Below are positions 36,601-47,261 of a stretch of DNA of 64,000 nucleotides, in pieces (the stretch's first letter is position 1; every line of letters begins with the position of its first letter). The stretch spans positions 16,303,387 to 16,367,386 of the forward strand of contig OU612069.1 of the NCBI GenBank assembly GCA_914767715.1. The letters run 5' to 3'. Under the pieces are notes generated by a model. That model worked only from the letters and a program-made list of their open reading frames with translations. It made no database searches and had not been told where the DNA came from. A program made the position numbers and the translations under genes. The DNA comes from Membranipora membranacea. Lineage: Eukaryota > Bryozoa > Gymnolaemata > Cheilostomatida > Membraniporidae.

Positions 36601-37838
36601 TAAACATCTCGAATTTCTAAAACTGCATCTATAGGAAGGAGTTTTCGGCTTTCTACATCAAGAACTCGATTGATCAATCTTTAATGTCTTGGCCTCAGAC
36701 GAAATGATTGTACTCATTTTTTTAACACACCAGCTATAACCGATCATTTTGATTTTACAAGATTGAGGATTTCAACAACTTCAAAGTGCCAAGTATTAAT
36801 TTAAAATCATCAATCATTGCCAAATGAGAAATTTGATTTTTCTCTTTAGTCATTCAATGTTCGAGCAGACATGAAAACATGCTCAGTGACATGTAATACA
36901 TTGTGTGCAAGTGTCGCAGGTTTGAATTGCATATTTCAATGATTCAAATGATAAGCTATACTCCCTGATACTGTTATCATTCTTTCTTGTTCAGAAAGAA
37001 TTCTATATCTATAATGGATTCTTCGGACTATTCAATGGACTACTATCTGGTAATCTGCACAGCTTGGGAAGCGAAATTGTTGGTGAGCGGAACTTTGTGC
37101 TGATGGTCGGTTTTGATACATGTGCACAAGGAATTGGAGGATCAATTGGGCCTTCTACAGCTAGTGAGTACTGTTAAATACATAGACATCGATATTAGAT
37201 ACCTACAAGTATTTGTGGTTTTTGTTTTTACTGGTTAACCACAATCAGTGGTAGGGATAGCCTGTTATCTTGATGAATTTCAATGTCCAGAAAAAAATCC
37301 TGTTACACCCAGGATAGCGGGTTAGTTTTTCAGCCAGTCCATTCATTTCATTCTTGAAAGAAACCCTACCACTGCTTTCTTATATACAGGCGATTGGCGA
37401 AAAGTGGGACGACTCCCAAGAGCGGTCTTGGTTTCTATTTAGCTCTATTTCTATGGTTAAATACCAATACTTTCCCTCATCTTCATAATTATTTTATAAT
37501 CGGCAGAAAAACTGGCTTACAATATTTTCAGCGAATGGATTTGATGAGGTTCAAAATGGAAGCTTGCTCTTGAGGCTAATATGCTTATCAATCGGACTCC
37601 ACAGTGGTTGGTAAAAGAAACTTTTAAACTTCATGGTATTTTGTCCAATTTTCACTTTTTACTCAATTTCTTTACAGGCTACTTGCAAGAAGATCTTGAC
37701 TACAAAATTGGGATATTAGCATCAGGTGGTGCATCTATACTATCTGGAGTTGTCAATGCCCTCATCAGCCTCGTTAGTCATATCCAACATCGTCCAAATA
37801 GTCAAAAGGACTTACATAGTGACACCTGTCAGCAATGA
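30624..37838 (+). CDS. Monocarboxylate transporter-like (SLC16-type MFS) gene, copy C, complete coding region
   Basis: Exons: 30624-30888, 31501-31644, 34432-34748, 35946-36218, 36995-37163 and 37678-37838, giving 442 residues with the same phases as copy B. This copy fixes the start codon. Upstream of ATG 30,624 and in frame with it, the spliced leader has a TAG (TTAAACTAGGGG) where copy B has CAG, so translation cannot begin further upstream. Copy-specific residues in exon 1 are K-Y-K-S-L-M-E and G-V-L-I-S-S-S, and in exon 3 H-N-P-G. Exons 5-6 match copy A at the protein level. The layout is a 12-helix membrane carrier as in copy B. Intron 3 carries a truncated foldback element. AATAAA lies at 37,934. 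No frame break is visible, so the copy looks functional. Confidence 0.9.
31167..31420. mobile_element. CTCCCCTAG miniature element, intron 1 of copy C
   Basis: Equivalent of 15,701-15,952. One of the pairing blocks is altered (CTACCCTAGC). Confidence 0.55.
32149..32436. mobile_element. hAT-like element, copy C intron 2
   Basis: Equivalent of 270-558, with CTAGGGCTG and CAGCCCTAG ends retained. Confidence 0.55.
34111..34136. repeat. CRE-like palindrome, copy C intron 2
   Basis: TGATGTTACGTCATGGCGTA followed by ACGTAG. Its core TTACGTCATGGCGTAA is the most symmetrical of the three copies. Confidence 0.35.
34822..35601. mobile_element. Half-deleted foldback element in intron 3 of copy C
   Basis: This is the nested hairpin and right arm of the element seen whole at 3336-4536, ending GGATCGGTCTTTGACATTAC-C. 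The left arm and the whole neighbouring CTGCTGCCAC element are gone. The junction (ACGCTTA / ATGCCAACATA) falls within a base or two of the edge of the nested hairpin. Confidence 0.75.
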
Positions 37839-37933
37839 CCTTGAAACCTCAAGGCCTTAAGGTGACAGTCCTACTAGGCCATGTTTGGAATGGTTTTAAA
37901 GATCTCAGGCTGAAAAGTCATTAGGGCATATGA

Positions 37934-37939
37934 AATAAA
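37934..37939 (+). promoter_or_regulatory. Poly(A) signal AATAAA, copy C
   Basis: 96 bases after the stop codon, as in copies A and B. Confidence 0.6.
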
Positions 37940-37967
37940 ACAGCCTGTGAACCTAATTGCAGTAAAA

Positions 37968-38176
37968 CTGCTGCAAAGTCTGAAAATTGGGATCATAGGG
38001 GATCATAGTGATTTAATGCCTCCCCCTGACCTTTATGAGCCACTATGATCCTCGTTAAAATAATTGAAAAAAAAACAGTTGCCATTTTCCAAAATTTTCA
38101 TTTTTTCTTATTTTTATTTGCCCTATGAACTAACAATATTTGATTTACTGGGGTAATATATTCACTTTTCTAATAA
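37968..38176. repeat. 210-bp dispersed repeat, first copy in spacer C
   Basis: Equivalent of 6891-7100. Confidence 0.55.
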
Positions 38177-38510
38177 ACCACGACCCTCCCTAAATCCAAT
38201 ACTGCTCTTTGCAGAAAATGCCTTTTTTATAAATACTCATAAATAAACAAAGCCTTCTTATTGCTTCTTTTATTTTTTGTTTTCACATGGTCTTATTTGC
38301 TTCATGCATTGATCGGTGGTTAATAAAGTTCACAATATATAATATAAATATAATATAGGACTGACACTTTAAAGTCTTAAACTCTTATGATGGTTCTTAT
38401 GTACTTTCTGCCATCTTTAACTATGTGGTGTTGAAAATGATCATTGGTAAGATAAAATTGAATTGAACAGCTGTGAAGACTTTGTATCTTGGAAAATAAG
38501 ATAGTATTAA

Positions 38511-38774
38511 GTGCCAGAGTGGACCTTCAATCATGATATAGCATCATTACTTTTAGAAACTTACTGTTTTGTATTGAAATTGCAACCAGGCTACAGCTTT
38601 TGGTTTTACAAGAATGTGGACCTACTATTTGTAGATCTGCTAATAAACTTCTCAAAGTCATTCTCTTTGGTCAGCTGGGTTGGGTTTGCTAAAGTTGCAG
38701 AAGGGCAGAGACAGTTACTTGAAGCGCCTATCATACCAACATTCAGAAAGTGTACAATATATCAAACACTATGA
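38511..38774 (+). other. Unrecognised 87-codon open frame, spacer C
   Basis: The frame (LLLETYCFVLKLQPGYSFWF and onward) is open here because of one extra T (CTATTTGTAG). Units A and B lack that T, and there the frame is broken at the same point. A shorter remnant exists after copy D at about 53,386-53,515. No family is recognised. It may be an old retroelement or gene piece, or chance. Confidence 0.2.
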
Positions 38775-38958
38775 CATCAACATCATAAGAATCACCTATT
38801 ACAACGTGTACGATGTCTTACGCAACACAGTCTTTGCAGGGTCCGCTTTTCAAACACTACATATCCTCATAATTCAGAGAGAGAGGCAGTGGTTCAAGCA
38901 GGAGGTCTGATTCAGGAGAGCTGATCTGTTGCATCCAAACTGTGTGTGTATATATACT

Positions 38959-39210
38959 CAGGCCCTTAGTTCTAGGGGAGGCAGCGGCGTTCTACCTCCC
39001 CTAGAATGCATGCTCGAATTGAAAATTTCATATCAGAATGATTCTGATATGAAATCTTCAATTCAAAGAATCGGCTCGTTTAGGATTCCCAGTTGCTATT
39101 TATATCATTAAATTTCTTTTGAGGCTTGGAACTGGGGACTCAGGAGGAGCTCACAATACCCATCCTGGTATTTCTTCACACCCTCAAAGATTTCCTAAAC
39201 TATGACCCTA
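38959..39210. mobile_element. CTCCCCTAG miniature element, spacer C, first copy
   Basis: Equivalent of 7883-8150 with about 15 bases deleted before the central palindrome. Confidence 0.5.
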
Positions 39211-39513
39211 ATATTATATGTATGTATCGTGATGCGAGGCTGCTAGATCTGTTGCAAGTTTATAAGTCAAAGAAGTGAGTAAGACTGTGATTGACTTGTA
39301 TCCGTGCTTCCAGTGACTAACCGAATTATTACCGTCCATTTTATATCACAGGCAAAAAGGGGCTATAACATTGACATTTCAAGCTACTGTATAGGCGGTC
39401 TCATTATCAGCAAAAAAATTGAGCTGATGCCCAGATGATTTGAGGGTATGTCATGCCATGTAATTTAAGGCCTTGTGTGGCACAAAAGGCGGTCCTTAAA
39501 TAAACAAATAATA

Positions 39514-39750
39514 CAGGCCTGTAGTTCTAGGGGAGGCAAGGAGGCACTGCCTCCCCTAGAAAGCTTTATACAGTGGCCTAAAAACACTATAATTGATTAA
39601 TCCATGTCAGATTCAGTCCCTCTGTGATTTCCATTTGGTAATTTTATGCCTTAAAATGCATGGGGAGGAGCTTATAGCAGCCCTCCTGGTGATACTCCAG
39701 ACTCGCCTCGGACTATTGCCTCCCCTACCATATTTTTCTAAATTACGGTC
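39514..39750. mobile_element. CTCCCCTAG miniature element, spacer C, second copy
   Basis: Equivalent of 8456-8697. Confidence 0.5.
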
Positions 39751-40731
39751 ATGTAATAGACTAATAGTATAGGAATATTAGTACTGGAGGGGTGGCCATA
39801 TGAAAGAGGGGTGGACATATCGGGGGCATTCATATCAGCATATCATGACACCATCTTATCAGTTCGGCTGAGGTTTTCTTGCTAATTAAACTATCGTACT
39901 ATTTGTCTCCATTCCATTTATTAGATTCCTTTCATATTAATATTGATAAGCTAGGGGTGTAGCAACTCCAACCTTTTCACTCATGATATATCATAATTGT
40001 TGTTATAAGTGAAATAAATTATGTTTTATATATCAGATTGACACCATGGGGATGCATTTCACAACAATTCAAAACTTCAAATCCATTATACAAAGAGCGA
40101 AGTATATAACAGTTGAAACACTGTCAGCTGATAGAATGAGCTTGAATATTAAGGCAAATCAGTTTGACAAATACAGCGATTGAAATAAGTAAACATTTGC
40201 TCATGTTCTAGGTTTGACTGTTTCGACAAGCTTTGTCAAGCTTTGTCAAGCTTGTCAAGACAGGCTAGTTCTATGTATAGTTCTAAAAAAAACCTAAAGC
40301 ACCAAAATATTGTGAGGAAAATAAAGAAATTTGAAAGATGATGTTTGAGGCATTAGATAAGACTATAAGAGAATAACATTGGGTGTACAATTTATTCATT
40401 AGTTCTGAAAGGACAACTTGATCAGTGGATGACGGTGCATGAAAACTCATGCTTGTAAGCTGTAATTTCTTCAACAAAATAAAATATGGTTCAAAGATGA
40501 ATAGTTGATACCATAGTTAACCACAAATGGGGCTGGTTGAGGTAAGGTACTTCGGCTAAATAGACTTAAATGCCTCGCTCTCAGTGTTTATACCTGTGTC
40601 CAGACTGGTCTAAAATCATACAAGTTGTCATGCGCTGATCTCTTCATCAAGATGGTGGTCAGACACCGATCTCTATTTCATACCAGTGGTCATAGACCGA
40701 GCTCTACACCTGATACACTGATACACTGAGC

Positions 40732-40747
40732 TTCAGTAGGGGCGCAC
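40732..40747 (+). promoter_or_regulatory. CTCF-like motif, spacer C
   Basis: TTCAGTAGGGGCGCAC, one G shorter than in units A and B and with an altered first base. Confidence 0.25.
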
Positions 40748-42187
40748 ATCTGTGATAAGAACCTTCAACTTGCTGTACTGTTGATCTGTGACTATGAGGT
40801 CTGTCCATCTGCTCAGGTATCACTGTAAGTATCCAAGTAAGAATGGCAGATAATGCATTATTGGTCATAGTTGGAGTAATCTCCTATTTTGATGTGTCAG
40901 AACAACTCCATAATCATCATATCTATCACTCAACATTTTAACCGAACATTATCCCATTTAGTGAGACAGATATATTCTAAATCACCCAGGAAGGAGATGG
41001 ATGCGGACCATGTCATTGGTCACAACTTTCTTACTCCAGGCAAATAAAGTCTCAATAAAACAAACAACTCGCATGCTAACTCGAATCTTACAATTGAAAG
41101 TAAAACGGAAAATAAATAATAAAAAATCAAAAATTGAAACCAAAATGAAATATGTAAGCCCCCGGAAATGACATGTTCAATTACATAGCAGACGACACCA
41201 AACCTCAACATTGCTTTCTATTTTATTTTCAACCGTCAAAGCAGACAATACAGACGACTTGGACGCCACCGGCAAAGGCTCCCTGTCATGAAAGAGGGTA
41301 TAGAGCACCAAAGGCTTGGGATGATTCCAAAAGGATTTCCATCAATCTGCATGTTCCATATGTGTATAATGAGATATACCTGTCGGTTATGTCAAGGGCT
41401 ACCCTTAGTGATTTGGCTCCTAGAATTCATGACTCATCAATTTTCCTTTGCAAAGGTAGTAAAGTTTGCATATCAGCTAAATTTTGGCATCAGCCCTATA
41501 CGGTTTTGAAGATCAGATATGTCATACAAATATTAACCATTTTACTGAGGACTTGAGGTGGTTATGATAATATTCATATTGTTATTTGAAGATTGACGAA
41601 GATGACGTAATACCAGACTTCAGGTGGTTCTAATACAGATCAAAACATCCCTACATCTCTACAATTATAATTTGTATCAAAACTTCGATAGTTTTCCTTA
41701 ATATAAATGCTAAATATTTTAAACAATCTTGGTATAGCTTGGGCAGGCTGTCGTGTCGGGTGGGTGGGTGACTGCCTGCCTGCCCAGGCTAACCTTGGTA
41801 TGCTTCTGACTTTACTAACCCACCATCCCCTGTGCTTCATAGTGATCAATCATCCTCACTGTCACTACTTCAGGTAATTATAAATGATTATAACATTATA
41901 ATTATAACTGGATAATACATCAATGCTGGGGTTTATGTCCCAAGGTTGGTTGCACCCTACTCATGATATGCTACCACTGTCGTTCTGTATAGTAAGGTTA
42001 GTCAGGCATACAGCAAGCACATCGTTGCATGGTAAATAAATCTCAAGCAATATTCTCCAAACAAAGTTTGATAATATACAAAAACTTGGGACTCTAATGT
42101 AATATCACTTTCACAATATATAACAGAGATAAATGCAAGGGTAAGTAATATACAACTTAAATAATATTCAACCTAACTAATACTTAC

Positions 42188-42810
42188 TTAGCCTTCTGAC
42201 TTAGACTCAGTCAGCCTTCTCGGTGCTACACTAAGTGGCAATGGTACTATATCTACTCGTTGTCCTCCAAAATCTACAAATCCTTCCTTGATATGGAAGG
42301 AAATGTAGTCAAAAATCCATGTGATACGAAAGCCTAGGAGGATTTCTGAAGAATTAGATCTCCCTCCTAATAAAAAAAGGTTTGTGAAAATGTTATATCA
42401 CCAATTCTTATATACAAATCAGTTTGTCCTTCTAGCTCAACAGCATGGTTAGATATAGAGAAAGGCCTTACATCAGTAGGCGTGATAACACATTGCAGCA
42501 CTCGTGCTACATTATATGGGATCAGACTATGACATGCTCCAGTATCTAACAACACCTCAGTTAGGAAAGAATTTCAGTCATTTGTATAAAACTTATCTGG
42601 GTTGTACAGCTCTACTGGTATGAGTGGTAAGTGAAACAAAGTATTCTCCCAGGTGTGCTCTCCTAGTGAGTACTCATATTCTTCTGTGTCTTCATTCATC
42701 ATGTAAAGTGGATTCAACTCCTCAGGCTTAAAAGGAATAGACTTCTGCTGCAAAGTCTGAAAATCGGGATCATAGTGGATCATAGTGATTAATTGCCTCC
42801 CCCTGACCAC
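42188..42810 (-). pseudogene. Broken retropepsin, spacer C
   Basis: Same fragment as in spacers A and B. Here a CAA-to-TGA change at about 42,571 splits the frame ahead of the active site (42,810-42,574 and 42,555-42,367), and the seven-T run breaks it again. LLDTGACHSLIP is still readable. The different inactivating changes in the three units show no constraint. Confidence 0.7.
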
Positions 42811-42958
42811 TATGATCCACTATGATCCTTGCTTAAATAATCAAAAAAAAAACTGATTGCTTTTTTCCACAATTTTCACTTTTTTGATTTTTTTTATTTG
42901 CCCTATGAACTCACAATATTTGATTTACTGGGGTAACATACTAACTTTTTTAATAGGA
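42745..42958. repeat. 210-bp dispersed repeat with hairpin, second copy in spacer C
   Basis: Equivalent of 11,682-11,890, with the 21-bp inverted repeat intact. Confidence 0.6.
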
Positions 42959-43726
42959 CTGTCACTTTAACGACAAATGGGGCGCTTTTTAAATACTTAT
43001 CTTCTATACAATCATACCTCAACTAAAGCTTGCCGGGACAAAGCACCCTCAATCAATGCATTGTTAACTTTAGCAAAATTGCCTAAATCTGAACGCTGCC
43101 TGGCGCTTACGACAAATTGTGCACCTCTTCGAGTAATTATTTTTATTTCATCATCTCCACAACCATCACTTCGCCGGGGAAAGTGCATAAAGCCAATGCA
43201 TCGTTAAACTCAGCAACATATACAAAATTGCCTAAAATCGTAGCATCCCATGGACCTTGACGAGGTCATACGATTTATATGTTACACCATGGAAACTTAC
43301 CACCAGTTTCTGTTGAGCGGGTGAGATTTTAACACTGGCTTAGTGATACATTAGGTCATTGTCCAGCAGGAGATCAATGAATTGGCAGATTGGCAGATGG
43401 TAGGCAGATAAAAACGTTGCATACTTACCTGGGCAAAGTCATTGAACTTGTGGAAAGCTGGTGGAGATATTCTTTGAGCAACCCCAAGCATGCAGAAATC
43501 AAAATTATCTCACCGCGTAACATCAATGGTTGGCCACTGGCTTAGATCAAGCTTGAAAAAGTCACAATGTATCATTTGATGACCATACAAAATTGTGTCT
43601 TTTCATTTGCCAGCAGATAAGGTACATTTATTTAAACTTTTGGTTTTAACATGACCATTTGATCTTTCTCAAAAAAGTGTGTCCATTGACACAACCTCTA
43701 CAATAAATATTTTTTATAATAAAGAT

Positions 43727-43748
43727 TCAATCAATCAATCAATCAATC
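43727..43748. repeat. (AATC)n microsatellite, spacer C
   Basis: About five units at the locus that has about ten in spacer A. Confidence 0.8.
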
Positions 43749-43813
43749 GACGACCTTGTAAGGACCGTAAGAGTACAATATCTTTAGGCTTAACTGAATC
43801 AATCAAGTGTAGA

Positions 43814-44109
43814 CACTGAATTAGATTCTTCTCTTAGAATGGAAATAGTATCATAGCGTTATACGGTTAGGACACTAAACACAGGGACCCATCTGACTGT
43901 TATCTGATTGGCTGTCCCTAGTAGCATGAATAATTAGCCTGAGAAATTGTCTTGTTTACAAAATTGCAAAATTGCAAACAGTAATTATACCCCATACAGT
44001 GTCGATGATTAGGGCATTTCAAGATTACTACTAGGGACTGGCTATTTTTGCAAGCCCTTTGTATTGCAAAAGAAAGCTAATGATGCTATTCCAGATATGG
44101 AATTCAATG
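43814..44109. mobile_element. 296-bp hAT-type miniature insertion, spacer C only
   Basis: The element is flanked on both sides by AGTGTAGA, an exact 8-base duplication (43,806-43,813 and 44,110-44,117). Its ends are CACTGAATT and AATTCAATG, which are inverted repeats with one mismatch. Spacer A has the empty site with a single AGTGTAGA. An 8-base target duplication with CA...TG ends fits the hAT superfamily. No coding capacity is present. Confidence 0.85.
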
Positions 44110-46354
44110 AGTGTAGACCTTTGGGCGGTTCTCCATGTACCCTCCCATGCCATACACAGCGGTAAGCTGCGGCTAGGGTCCCTGGTTATCATTTTTTCCA
44201 TCGGTAATAATTTCCATAATATTTCGATATGAATAAAAGTTTACACCTTTCGTTTCTAAATTAACTCTTTAATTTCTTAAATAAGTAATCAGAATTTACT
44301 CTATATTCATATCTCTATATCCTCCAGACAATTTTGTAAGGGGTCAATATAGTCTTTAAAATAGAAAGAATGGCTGAAAGACGCTGTATTTAATAATCAG
44401 GATCAAATCTTGACAGAGAATAACACAGCTTTGCGTTCCGTAAGATTTATTTGGTGCCGTAAGATTTATTTGGTGCGGACTGGTAATCCTGTTAATAATT
44501 AATAACTGCAGAGATTAGCAATTTGTAAAACACCAGTTTTAGTAACATGGTAAAATGCATACATTTGTAACGATTAAAAGGAAAAGTCTTGCGCACATTG
44601 AATATCAACAGAGAAATTTAAATTAGTGAGAATATTAATTCTTTTAAATAGTTTGAAACAGAAACGCACAATAGTGATCGGTCGATGTTCAGAGATATCT
44701 TTGGACTGACTCAACTAACTCACCCACTCCCCCACTTGCCCACAGGGCCACTTGCCCACTCGTCAACTCCCCCACATGCCCACTCGCCCGATACTTCCGA
44801 TGCACCTGGCAAACAATAAATCAATCTGTCATTGCAAGGGTGTCATACATTAGGTAAACAAGGCATTTTTATGGTAGTCAAGGAATTCTTATTAACATTG
44901 TTTAACAATCAGCTCTACCAAAAGAGCTTATATGTCTGCATTAATTTGGTTTGAAGAAGTGGGTCAAGCCAAGTGTTAATTGGGTTGAGATATTTTATCA
45001 GTTTGCAGAATGTTTTGCTTTCCACATGTATAAATTGAAACCTGGAGCTTAGTGAAGAGTTCAGGTTGTGGATTGTATTTTTAGAACAAACACTGCTTGT
45101 CCAACTACCCTGGTGATATATCCAGTTGCAGTCCCCACCTTGTCAGGGTTTGAGGGAAGTCTTTGCCATCATTCCTGATTAAATTTGTACCAGAATTTCG
45201 AAATTTGATTTGAATTGCTCTAAACAGATGGAATAAGGATCAAGTTATTCATTGAAAGAATCAAGTAAGAGCTGTCCTTAGTGATGCAATTATATAACAA
45301 TTGAATTTGAATAAGTTATTTTGATAATCAAAGGGATTGGCTCTCCTAAGGATGAGTTTTAGCCCTGAGGATTGCAGTCAATTCTGCGACCCTGTACCAT
45401 TACACTGGCACGTGTTCGGATGTAGCACATGGTATTTCTCTCTTTAATGTCATCACTTTAATCCCCTACTTAACATTGATTAACATTGATTAATGTCAAT
45501 CAGAATTCAAAACAGCGTGACCGTGACAAACTGAAATGATGAATGTCTTCAAGCCTTTGCTAGAGATGATTTAAACAGTCGTGGTTTTTGATTCACAGGC
45601 TCATTTTGCCTGCTATGGGATTAAATGCCTATCAATAGCCGACCATAAATTTAGTTGTAGCTGGTTTAAAAATTTAAAGTGGCAATAAGTAAAGTCACAC
45701 ATCATTTCAGCTGATCGAAGAGAAGACTTCCTCTGTGCTATCCTAACACTGAACATAATATGTACATAGGAATGCTTTGAAATTTTTCAATGTGAGAACA
45801 TTGCATTACTACTGGACACCTAGCTACCTGACTAAATACTTTATTGGACTTTCGATAGTATTTATTACAAAATGTTTTCTTGATATTTATCTGCGAAAAA
45901 CTTTCAAACTCAACTGAAAAATGTCGCGGTATGAAATTTACCAACCTCTTTGCTGAGCTCAAGCGTGTGTTAATGCTTGTTCACTAAGTTCTCTTACCGT
46001 GTCATGAAAATCTTTCAGATTATGCCATTATGCCTTTATGCCATTATGCCATTATTACAAAATATCTGAGAAACTGAAGAAAGACTGATTTTCACTGACA
46101 CAAACTAAAACTGTGTAAGAGCAATTAGCTTCAGTATTATTTCTAGTGTAAGTTTCTAGTTGCGCTCCCTTAATCAAAACCAGGTATAGCAAGACTCTAC
46201 AATTGAGAGGTTCTTCTAGATCAAATTCTTGAAATCAGCAGTATTTTCCTCAGAACTTACCGTGATGCCTGTTACATGTTTATTTGATCACATATCCATT
46301 TGTAAGCTACAAGGTTTTCAGGGTTATAGCACAACATTCACCATTGACCCTAAA

Positions 46355-46870
46355 CCACTGCTGCCACACAGCCAAATGTGTGCTTATAGAATTCTGTATA
46401 GCTCAAAACTAATAATATGAGGCTGCAATCTTAGCATTTTCACCTAATGAGCAAATAATTTGCACAAACTGATCGTCAAAATTAGGGTATGAAATGAATT
46501 ATCTACCGCAACAGGTGGCGACCAAGAGGTGAAGTAGTTACCATCTTACTAGGGCAAATTGTACACGCCATAAGCTGGTGCTGGTGCTGGTGCTGGTGCT
46601 GGTGCTGGTGCTGGTGCTGGTGCTGGTGCTGGTGCTGGTGCTGGTGCTGGTGCTGGTGCTGGTGCTGGTGCTGGTGCTGGTGCTGGTGCTGGTGCTGGTG
46701 CTGGTGCTGGTGCTGGTGCTGGTGCGTAGATTTCATGCCCTGATTTTGAAGATCAGTTTGTGCAAACTATTTGCCCATTAGGTGACAATTATGATTTTTA
46801 AGTCTCAATTAATCATCTTTGAGCTATACAGAATTCAATGAGCACAAATTTGCATGAGTGGCAGCAGTAG
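46355..46870. mobile_element. CTGCTGCCAC miniature element with 25-unit CTGGTG array, spacer C
   Basis: Both ends are intact (CCACTGCTGCCACACAGCC / CATGAGTGGCAGCAGTAG). It carries the expanded central hexamer and lies about 390 bases upstream of the ATG of copy D. Confidence 0.75.
46575..46724. repeat. (CTGGTG)25 hexamer array
   Basis: 150 bases of perfect CTGGTG units with no interruptions, unlike the interrupted 35-unit array in spacer B. The apparent His-Gln and Val-Leu open frames are by-products. Confidence 0.95.
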
Positions 46871-47261
46871 TTTAATACAATCTTTAATTGTTTCAAAACA
46901 TCATTTGGATGCTCAAAAAAATCTGTCATTGTGAGGTTCTTAATAAATCACATTCTTGAATTCAGCAATGTTTCTGGCAGAAATAACTACCATGCCTGTT
47001 TATATATACTTTTATTGTCAATCTACAATCATCTTTAGGAATGGGTTTCATGCAGTGACAGAACAAATAACTTAAACAATAAGGAAAGGCGGAGATCACA
47101 TTAATCACATTAATTGGGATAAAAGCACCGCATTCACCATTCATTTATCATCAGATGTGTTGACAAGATTCGATAAGCATATCCTATAATGCAGTGATAT
47201 AATATAACATTTGTTTTTTTGTCTACACAGCTAAACCAGGGGCATGCAATATCTGGCTAAA

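Larger units (their letters stand above)
37940..47230. other. Spacer between transporter copies C and D
   Basis: This is the longest spacer (about 9.3 kb). It has the same order of elements as spacers A and B, plus a 296-base hAT-like insertion (43,814-44,109) and an extra 120-base block at about 43,240-43,365. A small duplication of CCGTAAGATTTATTTGGTG lies near 44,440. No convincing host gene was found. Confidence 0.6.

Noticed and set aside
46503-46781. Second pair of His-Gln / Val-Leu frames
   Set aside because: Same cause: the 25-unit hexamer array in spacer C.
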